Assembly: GCA_031361295.1 (NCBI GenBank)
Contig: JANMCN010000173.1
Location: 1 to 14,198 of the forward strand
Direction of reading: 5' to 3'
Length of the DNA stretch: 14,198 nucleotides
DNA from: JALZOC01 sp031361295
GTDB taxonomy: Bacteria; Acidobacteriota; Vicinamibacteria; Vicinamibacterales; 2-12-FULL-66-21
Shown here: one piece after another, positions 8,097 through 13,659 of the stretch
Position numbering within the stretch: the stretch's first letter is position 1
Layout: the number at the start of each line of letters is the position of its first letter
The notes under the pieces: generated by a model
Database searches by the model: none
Told to the model about the DNA's origin: nothing
The model's input: the letters and a program-made list of their open reading frames with translations, nothing else
Position numbers and translations under genes: made by a program

Positions 8097-8117
8097 GGGG
8101 CTCCGGAACCCCGTGCC
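8092..8117. repeat. Perfect 9-bp inverted repeat (hairpin) over the CPBP gene start
   Basis: GGCACGGGG at 8092-8100 and its exact reverse complement CCCCGTGCC at 8109-8117 are separated by an 8-base loop. The repeat lies between the stop of the glycine-zipper lipoprotein gene (8166) and the CPBP gene, both on the minus strand. It has no T-run after it, so it is not a canonical intrinsic terminator. It could be a weak or Rho-assisted terminator, or could fold around the CPBP start codon at 8094-8096. The loop-flanking motif CCGGAACCCCG (8103-8113) recurs at 8147-8157. Confidence 0.7.
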
Positions 8118-8165
8118 ACGAATCGGACTCTCTTCCGCCGACGAACCCGGAACCCCGACCCCGTG

Positions 8166-9134
8166 CTAGTTCGTCCTCACACGAACCGTGAGTGGGGCGG
8201 TGAGTCTGATCGTCACGGGCGTCCCGGCGGGGATGCGGACTTCGTCCCCCTTCGTGGAGAGGACGACCGCGGTGCCGGCGCCGCCGCCGATGGCCGCCCC
8301 TTTCGCCGCGCCGCTGCCCCCGCCCAGCAACCCGCCGATCACCGCGCCCGCGCCGGCGCCGGCGCCGATCTTCGTGGCGTCCTTGCGCCGGGTCGTCCGC
8401 GACGCGCGCGAGTACGTCGCCGTGCTCACGTGCTCGCGGGCTCCCTCGCCCGGCAGATCAATCGTGTTGATGCGGAAGGCAATCGACGCCACGCCCTTGA
8501 CCTTGCCGGCAGGCTGCGCGGACGTCACGTGGCCCAGCACCGCCGTCCCGACGGGGAGTGCCTCGACCCCGTCGAGCCTGATCGCGGTCCGCAGCGTGCC
8601 GCGCACCGGATCCTCCACGTGGCTCGTGTCGGAGGCGACGGTCGTCGTGAGCTTCACGGACAGCGCGGTGCCCGAAGGCAGTGTCACCTCCCTGTACTCC
8701 GGCGAGCGATCGGCCGCCGGCCTCGTCGCGCGCTGGTTCTCGTCGCGGCGGGCGTCGTCTCGCGCGTCCGCCGGCTTGCCAGACGTGGCGCTGACGTTCG
8801 AGACGGCCGCGTTCGCCCGATCGTCGGGCCCCGGCGCTCCGGCGCGGACGGGGGCGTCCAGGACCGATGCGGCGTCTTTCCGTCCGTCGCGCGCCGGGGT
8901 CCCGGCGTTCGCGCGCATCGACGCAATCTGCGAGCGAATGACGCGGGTCTTCACGCCGTCCCGGCTTTCGACCACCACCTGTTCGGGCTGCACCTCGACC
9001 AGGCGCCCCGCGACGGTCACGCCGTCGGTTTTCTCCACAGTCACATCGCTGCCCGTGGGGATATCGAGCGCGTCCTTGCGCGCGCATCCGGCGAAGGCGA
9101 TGGCCATGGCCAAGCCAATCCATACGTTTTTCAT
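8166..9134 (-). CDS. Lipoprotein with TrbI/VirB10-like region and glycine zipper
   Basis: This is a 322-residue envelope protein. The N-terminus MKNVWIGLAMAIAFAGC17 is a lipoprotein signal peptide with lipobox FAGC; phenylalanine at -3 is tolerated but unusual. Residues about 24-75 form a small beta-rich domain (VTVEKTDGVTVAGRLVEV). A low-complexity R/A/D/E linker follows. From about residue 145 (VTLPSGTALSVKL ... ALPVGTAVLGHV) the sequence has the look of the TrbI/VirB10 beta domain. A glycine zipper (GAGAGAGAVIGGLLGGG, then GAAIGGGAGTA) and a closing strand IPAGTPVTIRL end the protein. The glycine zipper suggests membrane insertion or oligomer packing. The ATG at 9134 has a strong ribosome-binding site (AGGAGA, about 6 bases upstream). 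The gene has a sigma-54-type promoter and is divergent from the sigma-54 activator gene. The domain similarity is judged by eye; no other type IV secretion gene is present here. Confidence 0.8.
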   Translation of the reverse strand: MKNVWIGLAMAIAFAGCARKDALDIPTGSDVTVEKTDGVTVAGRLVEVQPEQVVVESRDGVKTRVIRSQIASMRANAGTPARDGRKDAASVLDAPVRAGAPGPDDRANAAVSNVSATSGKPADARDDARRDENQRATRPAADRSPEYREVTLPSGTALSVKLTTTVASDTSHVEDPVRGTLRTAIRLDGVEALPVGTAVLGHVTSAQPAGKVKGVASIAFRINTIDLPGEGAREHVSTATYSRASRTTRRKDATKIGAGAGAGAVIGGLLGGGSGAAKGAAIGGGAGTAVVLSTKGDEVRIPAGTPVTIRLTAPLTVRVRTN

Positions 9135-9158
9135 AAATTCTCCTGTGCGGTTAGCTCT

Positions 9159-9173
9159 GCAACGGGTGTGCCT
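9159..9173 (-). promoter_or_regulatory. Sigma-54 (-24/-12) promoter for the glycine-zipper lipoprotein
   Basis: On the minus strand the sequence reads AGGCACACCCGTTGCA. This matches the RpoN consensus TGGCAC-N5-TTGCA at all but one position, with the invariant GG (9172-9171) and GC (9160-9159) separated by exactly 10 bases. The predicted start near 9147 gives a leader of about 13 bases that still holds the AGGAGA ribosome-binding site before ATG at 9134. The adjacent divergent gene encodes a sigma-54 activator, which makes a chance match less likely. Confidence 0.75.
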
Positions 9174-9279
9174 ACAGGCTGCCGATGTCGCCGGGTGACC
9201 ATGAAATGGGGTTTATAGATGGGTTTTGTGATAGGAATGGCGGTTCCGGGGCCACGCGCCCGTTCCAGGCAAACTCCGG

Positions 9280-9327
9280 GTGTGTAACGCTTACCCCGGT
9301 GTTAGGCTTGAAGTGTAAGAAACACAC
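9280..9327. promoter_or_regulatory. Candidate enhancer sites for the NtrC-type activator
   Basis: Two small dyads share the half-site GTGTAA. The first is GTAA-CGC-TTAC at 9284-9294, inside GTGTAACGCTTAC. The second is GTGT-AAGAA-ACAC at 9313-9325. The GTGTAA copies start at 9282 and 9313, 31 bp apart or about three helical turns, so they lie on one face of the DNA. They sit about 110-150 bp upstream of the -24 element, the usual distance for sigma-54 enhancers, and immediately upstream of the activator gene, where binding could also autoregulate it. That the neighbouring regulator binds here is inference. Confidence 0.5.
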
Positions 9328-9359
9328 GAAATGCTTCGCAGCCGGGTCAGATAGACGAG

Positions 9360-10757
9360 ATGTCAGAAGTGACGCAAGCGCCGCCGCACGCACCCGAGCG
9401 TGTTCTCATTGTCGAGGACGACCCGGCCACGCGGACGGGTCTCGCCGAGCTCGTGCAGGCGTGGGGTTTCCTGACCGACGAGGCTGCCGACGGCGAGGCC
9501 GCGATGCGGAAGGTCACCACGTTCCGCCCCGCCATCATCGTCAGCGATCTCGTCATGCCGCGGATGGGCGGACTGGAGCTGCTGCATGCCCTCAAGGATC
9601 AGCTCACGGACCTCACGTTCATCCTGCTGACGGCACAGGGGACGGTCGACAGTGCGGTCGAGGCGATCAAGGAAGGCGCCTACGACTACTTGAGCAAACC
9701 GGTCGATCCCCAGCGGCTGCAAATCCTGCTGCAGAAGGCGGTGGAGCGGCAGGAAACACTGCGCGAGGTCCGGCATCTGCGCCGCCAGCTGCGTGAGCAG
9801 GGCAGCTTCGGCCGGATCATCGGCAACAGCCCGGGCATCCGCACGGTGTACCGGGTGATCGAGCAGTCGGCGCCCACGTCGGCCTCGGTGCTGATTGCGG
9901 GCGAGTCGGGCACGGGCAAGGAGCTCATCGCGCAGACGATACACGAGCTCAGCCCGCGCGCGACCTTTCCCTTCGTCGCCATCAACTGCGCCGCCATCCC
10001 CGAAACGCTGCTCGAGAGCGAGATCTTCGGGCACGAGAAGGGCGCGTTCACGGGCGCGACCGATCGCCGTACCGGCGTGTTCGAGCTCGCGCACCGGGGC
10101 ACGCTCTTCCTCGACGAGATCGCGGAGATGATGCCCGCGACGCAGGTCAAGCTGCTCCGCGTCCTGCAGGAGCGCATGTTCCGTCGCCTCGGCGGCCGCC
10201 AGGAGATCTCGGTGGACGTCCGCGTCATCGCCGCGACGAACGTCGTCCCGCTTGAAGCCGTCACCAGCGGCAAGCTGCGCGAGGATCTGTTCTACCGGCT
10301 GAACGTCTTCGCGCTGGATCTGCCGCCGTTGCGCGACCGCCGCGAGGACATCCCGCTCCTCGTCCAGTCGTTCCTCAACGAGTTCAACCGGGTCAACGGC
10401 AAGGCCGTCCGCGCGGTCGACCAGGACGCGATGTACATCCTGGAGCGGTATCCCTGGCCCGGCAACATCCGCGAGCTGCGCAACGTCATCGAGCGCGCCA
10501 CGATCCTGGCCGACAGCGAGTTCATCGAGCCGAAGCACCTGCCGCCGACGCTCATCACCCGGGGGGAAGAGTCGCTCCCCACGATGACGATTTCGCCCGG
10601 GACGACGGTGGATGAAGCCGAGCGCCGGCTGATCCTGCTGACGCTCGACCACACGCGGAACAACAAGACGCGCGCGGCGGAAATTCTCGGCATCAGTCTG
10701 AAGACGCTGCACAACAAGCTGAATCGTATGAAGGACGAAACCGGAGCGCGAAGCTAG
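9360..10757 (+). CDS. Sigma-54-dependent response regulator, NtrC family
   Basis: This 465-residue protein has the full NtrC layout. The receiver domain occupies about residues 13-125, with acidic residues E19, D20 and D21, phosphoacceptor D63 in VSDLVMPRMGG, a T/S switch in LLTAQG and lysine in SKP. The AAA+ domain (about 145-380) has Walker A G181-ESGTGKE, the sigma-54-contacting GAFTGA loop at 228-233, Walker B with D252-E253 and an arginine-finger region. The C-terminal Fis-type helix-turn-helix is RAAEILGISLKTLHNKLNR (about 440-458). Phosphorylated, it should hexamerise at an enhancer and use ATP to open sigma-54 promoters. The ATG at 9360 has only a weak GACGAG ribosome-binding site. 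The partner kinase follows 44 bases downstream. All key residues are present, so it should be active. Its regulon is not known beyond the sigma-54 promoter next door. Confidence 0.96.
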   Translation: MSEVTQAPPHAPERVLIVEDDPATRTGLAELVQAWGFLTDEAADGEAAMRKVTTFRPAIIVSDLVMPRMGGLELLHALKDQLTDLTFILLTAQGTVDSAVEAIKEGAYDYLSKPVDPQRLQILLQKAVERQETLREVRHLRRQLREQGSFGRIIGNSPGIRTVYRVIEQSAPTSASVLIAGESGTGKELIAQTIHELSPRATFPFVAINCAAIPETLLESEIFGHEKGAFTGATDRRTGVFELAHRGTLFLDEIAEMMPATQVKLLRVLQERMFRRLGGRQEISVDVRVIAATNVVPLEAVTSGKLREDLFYRLNVFALDLPPLRDRREDIPLLVQSFLNEFNRVNGKAVRAVDQDAMYILERYPWPGNIRELRNVIERATILADSEFIEPKHLPPTLITRGEESLPTMTISPGTTVDEAERRLILLTLDHTRNNKTRAAEILGISLKTLHNKLNRMKDETGARS

Positions 10758-10801
10758 TGCCCCTGCCCCGGAGGTCTGCGGTCGCGAGTCGCTGACGCGT
10801 C

Positions 10802-12679
10802 ATGTCCATCAAGGCCAAACAGGTCGCGGGCGTGACCACGCTGGTGGTGGTCGTCGTGCTGGGCCTCAGCGCGTATCACCTGGCGACGCTGGCGCGCCTG
10901 AGCCTCCAGGAGACTGCGGCGCGCGGCGAGATGCTCGCGCAGGCGATTTTCCAGCGCGCCCGCGAGGTCGTGGCTCAGGGAAGCGCCGATCCCTACGGCG
11001 CGCTGCGCGCCGACGGAGGCGTGCGTTCCATTCTGGAGTCGAGCGTCGGCTACTCGGAGAACGTGATGTACGCCGCGATTGTGGACAAGGACGGGATTGC
11101 GGTCGCCCACCTGTTCCCGACGCTCGAGGGCCAGCCGATGATCGAGCAGGAAAACCTGGCGCCGCTCGTTCGCGCCGGGACGATCTCGCAGCTCCGGGCG
11201 GTGTACTCGGATCGCACCTTCGAGATTCGACAGCCCATGCTCGCCGGCGACCGGCAGTTCGGCTCCATCCGGATCGGCGTGTCGACGCTGCTCGTGCGGA
11301 GCGAGCTGCGGAGTGCCTTGTGGGGGGCGGCCGGTACGGTTCTGGTGGCGCTCGCCGTGTCGTCGCTGTTCGCGATGCTGCTCTCGCAGTGGATCCTGCG
11401 TCCCATCCATGTGATCCAGAGCGGCCTGACGCGCCTCGGCCGGGGCGAACTGGACGTGCGGCTCGATCTGCCGGAACAGGAGTTCCGCGACCTGGGCAGC
11501 TCGTTCGACGCCGTGAGCCAGCAGCTGTCGGCCATGGGACGCGGCGCGGCGGAACCCGGGTCCGCGGTCGTGCGTCAGCCGTCGACCGATCTCGAGTCCG
11601 TCATGGACAACCTCGAGGATGCCGTGGCGCTCTTCTCGCCGCGGGGAGAGGTCATCTTCAGCAACGCCGCGATGAACGCGCTCCACAGCGGGTCGATCGG
11701 GGCGCTGCCCGCGACGCACCCGGTGCGGGAGATCGTGGAACGCACGCTGGCCGGCCGGAAATCGCAGGGGCCCGTCTCGCTGTCGCTGCCGGCGAAAGAC
11801 TCGGCGGCGCGCGCGGCGGAGGGGGAAGCGCCCGAGTCGGCGGACCGGCTCGTGATCAGCCACGCGATCACCGACGCGGGAGGCCGCTTCCTGGGGGCGA
11901 TGCTGGTCGCGCGCAATCTCGCGTATTTGAGCCAGGTGCACTCGACCCTCAACTACTCGCGAAAGCTTGCCGCGCTCGGGCGCCTCATGGCGGGCGTGGC
12001 GCACGAGGTCAAGAACCCCCTCAACGCGATGACGATTCACCTCGAGCTGCTCAAGCAGAAACTGTCACGCCAGCTCGTGGCTGCGGGGGAGGGCACCCTC
12101 GACGCGCCCGCACCCCAGCTCGCCGGCTCCGGCCCCGACGTGACGAAGCACGTCGACATCATCAGCAAGGAGATCCGTCGTCTGGACGAAGTCGTGAACG
12201 GGTTCCTGAAGTTCGCCAGGCCCGATGAGCTGAAGCTGCAGCCCGTGCGGCTGGCGGCGCTCATCTCCGACGTCGCCACGACGGCCTCCGCCGAAGCGGA
12301 ACGCCGGAACATCACGATGACGGTCGACTGCCCCGAGACCCTGCCCGCCATCAACGCCGACCCCGGGATGCTGGGTCAGGCGCTGCTCAATCTTGCGCTG
12401 AACGCGTGCCAGGCCATGCCCGACGGGGGGACGCTGAAAATCGGGTGCCGGGCGGGCGGCAGCCGGACCGTCGAGATCGACGTCGAGGATACGGGCGTGG
12501 GCATTCCCCCCGATCACCTCAGCCGGATTTTCGACCTCTACTTCACGACGAAGGAGAAAGGCAGCGGCATCGGCCTCTCGATGGTCTACCGCATCGTCCA
12601 GCTTCACGACGGCGAGGTGGAAGTCCAATCGACGCCCGGACGCGGCACGCGGTTCCGGCTGATCTTTCCCCAGGCCTGA
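10802..12679 (+). CDS. Membrane sensor histidine kinase (HAMP-PAS-HisKA-HATPase)
   Basis: This 625-residue kinase is the likely partner of the NtrC-type regulator just upstream. It has a transmembrane helix at about residues 8-28 and an extracytoplasmic domain at about 30-168. That domain resembles a Cache/PAS sensor (VMYAAIVDKDGIAVAH, FGSIRIGVS). A second helix lies at about 172-194 and a HAMP linker at about 196-245. A PAS domain starts near 262 (MDNLEDAVALFSPRGEVIF). The dimerisation domain carries phosphoacceptor H401 in GVAHEVKNPLN. The ATPase domain has N534 (N box, ALNACQAM), D563 (DTGVGIP), an F box (FDLYFTTKEKG) and GSGIGLSM. A Pro/Ala/Gly-rich insertion of about 22 residues lies between the two helices of the dimerisation domain (about 422-446). 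The ATG at 10802 lacks a clear ribosome-binding site. All catalytic residues are intact; the signal is unknown. Confidence 0.95.
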   Translation: MSIKAKQVAGVTTLVVVVVLGLSAYHLATLARLSLQETAARGEMLAQAIFQRAREVVAQGSADPYGALRADGGVRSILESSVGYSENVMYAAIVDKDGIAVAHLFPTLEGQPMIEQENLAPLVRAGTISQLRAVYSDRTFEIRQPMLAGDRQFGSIRIGVSTLLVRSELRSALWGAAGTVLVALAVSSLFAMLLSQWILRPIHVIQSGLTRLGRGELDVRLDLPEQEFRDLGSSFDAVSQQLSAMGRGAAEPGSAVVRQPSTDLESVMDNLEDAVALFSPRGEVIFSNAAMNALHSGSIGALPATHPVREIVERTLAGRKSQGPVSLSLPAKDSAARAAEGEAPESADRLVISHAITDAGGRFLGAMLVARNLAYLSQVHSTLNYSRKLAALGRLMAGVAHEVKNPLNAMTIHLELLKQKLSRQLVAAGEGTLDAPAPQLAGSGPDVTKHVDIISKEIRRLDEVVNGFLKFARPDELKLQPVRLAALISDVATTASAEAERRNITMTVDCPETLPAINADPGMLGQALLNLALNACQAMPDGGTLKIGCRAGGSRTVEIDVEDTGVGIPPDHLSRIFDLYFTTKEKGSGIGLSMVYRIVQLHDGEVEVQSTPGRGTRFRLIFPQA

Positions 12680-12722
12680 TGGCGATCATGTTGTGCCGGA
12701 CTCGAAGGTGAGGCGTGTTGAC

Positions 12723-13295
12723 ATGAGGAACCTGCTGTTGTGGGTCGCCGTCGCGAGTCTCGCCGCCAGCGCCGCCTGCGCCACGGCGCAGGCGAAGTCG
12801 CCGGCAGATCGACCAACGCTCGAAGTCCCGCCGGTGCCGCCCCGGGTGATCGAAGCGAAACCCCTGGCCCCTCCGCCGCCGGAGCCCGTTGAGGATCTGC
12901 CGCCCGTGACGCCGCTGCCGCCGCGCGCCCGCACCACCCCGCCGCCGCGCGAGGCGCCGAAGGTGGAGCCGAAGCCGGCGGATCCGACCCCCCCGACGGA
13001 CACGCCAGTGGCGACCGCGGCTCAGGCGGCGCCACCCGTGCCGCAACTCCGCACGCCGGAGACCGTCGACGGCGCGGAGGCCACGCGTCAGGTGCACGAC
13101 GTCATCGAACGCGCCCGGCGCGCGCTCGAATCGATCGACGCTCGCCGGCTCTCCAGTGAACGGCGGCAGCAGTACGACAGCGCCAGGCTCATGGTGACGA
13201 AATCGGAAGATGCCCTGAAGGCGTCGGACTTCGGTCTCGCAAGGAACCTGGCGGAAAAGGCCGACCGGCTCGCCAAGGAATTGCAGAGCCGCTGA
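12723..13295 (+). CDS. Small proline-rich exported protein, probable lipoprotein, helical C-terminus
   Basis: I do not recognise a named family. The 190-residue protein starts with MRNLLLWVAVASLAASAAC, a signal peptide with a plausible but weak lipobox (SAAC, serine at -3), cysteine at residue 19. Residues about 30-115 are proline-rich with charged spacers (EVPPVPPRV, LAPPPPEPVEDLPPV, TTPPPREAPKVEPKP), a pattern used to span peptidoglycan or the periplasm. Residues about 118-190 are highly charged and helical (VIERARRALESIDARRL, RNLAEKADRLAKELQ), like DUF4398-type or TolA-like coiled segments. I chose ATG at 12723, 43 bases after the kinase gene, because it has GAGG about 9 bases upstream and begins directly with the signal peptide. 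A GTG at 12693 would add ten polar residues. The gene is probably co-transcribed with the two-component system, so it could be an accessory envelope protein. Function unknown. Confidence 0.8.
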   Translation: MRNLLLWVAVASLAASAACATAQAKSPADRPTLEVPPVPPRVIEAKPLAPPPPEPVEDLPPVTPLPPRARTTPPPREAPKVEPKPADPTPPTDTPVATAAQAAPPVPQLRTPETVDGAEATRQVHDVIERARRALESIDARRLSSERRQQYDSARLMVTKSEDALKASDFGLARNLAEKADRLAKELQSR

Positions 13296-13305
13296 GGTCG
13301 GGACT

Positions 13306-13332
13306 CGGGCCTCAGGACTGAAGCGAGGCCCG
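13306..13332 (+). terminator. Terminator-like hairpin after the two-component cluster
   Basis: CGGGCCTC (13306-13313) pairs perfectly with GAGGCCCG (13325-13332) across an 11-base loop, starting 10 bases after the stop of the proline-rich protein. It is a stable GC-rich stem but is not followed by a T-run, so it would be a non-canonical terminator or a 3'-end protecting hairpin. Confidence 0.5.
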
Positions 13333-13376
13333 CTGAAAATAGGTCAGTCAGAAAAAACCGCGTCAATCCGAGCAAA

Positions 13377-13405
13377 TTGTCAATATCTTGCGCCTGCCCT
13401 AAATT
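13377..13405 (+). promoter_or_regulatory. Candidate sigma-70 promoter P1 of nrdJ
   Basis: TTGTCA (13377-13382, 5/6 match) and TAAATT (13400-13405, 4/6 match) are 17 bases apart. The expected start is near 13412. The first NrdR-like box overlaps the -35 and the second falls at the start site, an arrangement suited to repression. Confidence 0.45.
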
Positions 13406-13425
13406 GAGGGCACAATATCTGGTAG
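13378..13425. promoter_or_regulatory. Pair of NrdR-box-like operators
   Basis: Two copies of CAATATCTKG lie at 13381-13390 (CAATATCTTG) and 13413-13422 (CAATATCTGG). Each matches the core of the palindromic NrdR box (C-w-A-t-A-T-a-T-w-G), the second also preceded by GCA as in ACA-C. They are 32 bp apart, three helical turns, the spacing typical of paired NrdR boxes upstream of ribonucleotide reductase genes. The next gene is a ribonucleotide reductase. NrdR is an ATP/dATP-sensing repressor; its gene is not in this window. A minor dyad CCCT-N6-AGGG (13397-13410) lies between the boxes. Confidence 0.72.
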
Positions 13426-13433
13426 ATCCGCCC

Positions 13434-13462
13434 TTGACAAGGACCTAAACAGGGTCCATATT
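13434..13462 (+). promoter_or_regulatory. Candidate sigma-70 promoter P2 of nrdJ
   Basis: A perfect TTGACA (13434-13439) is followed after 17 bases by CATATT (13457-13462, 4/6 match to TATAAT). The predicted start near 13469 leaves a leader of about 190 bases. The spacer contains the dyad GGACC-N7-GGTCC (13441-13457), which could be an operator. Confidence 0.6.
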
Positions 13463-13468
13463 CGTCTG

Positions 13469-13659
13469 CCAGCGTCACAGACACGAACGAGGCCTTCCCG
13501 GCCCTCGCGAACAGCAGAGCGGATTAGCGATAAAACGTTATCCGGCAGGACGTTACCTGCGCCGCCCACGACTGCGATGTCTGCGTGCGCTCATCCACGA
13601 TTTCAATTTTCGAGTCCTGACCTGGGGGTCTGGTCCGGGCTCGGCGTTCGGAGGGGAAG
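13469..13659 (+). other. Long, hairpin-containing 5' leader of nrdJ
   Basis: No gene fits here. The leader contains GATAA-AACG-TTATC (13529-13542) and GCAGG-ACGTTA-CCTGC (13545-13560). Both are enclosed by GCGG (13519-13522) and CCGC (13562-13565), giving a possible three-way junction. GACC-TGGG-GGTC (about 13619-13630) lies just upstream of the ribosome-binding site. This could be a cis-regulatory RNA; I see no cobalamin-riboswitch B12 box. The open frames crossing this stretch are not supported as genes. Confidence 0.35.

Noticed and set aside
9363..10712. 449-residue minus-strand frame opposite the response regulator
   Set aside because: It is antisense to a protein with complete receiver, AAA+ and HTH motifs; no domain is visible in the shadow.
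10754..12040. 428-residue minus-strand frame opposite the kinase
   Set aside because: Antisense shadow rich in R/H/E/Q; the plus strand encodes an intact histidine kinase.
13408..13425. Sigma-54 element GGGCAC...TGG upstream of nrdJ
   Set aside because: The GG is followed after 10 bases by GG and not GC, and the sequence is better explained as an NrdR-like box.
13469..13659. Cobalamin riboswitch controlling nrdJ
   Set aside because: The conserved B12 box (GCCACTG-like) is not present, and class II reductase genes are not the usual target of that riboswitch.
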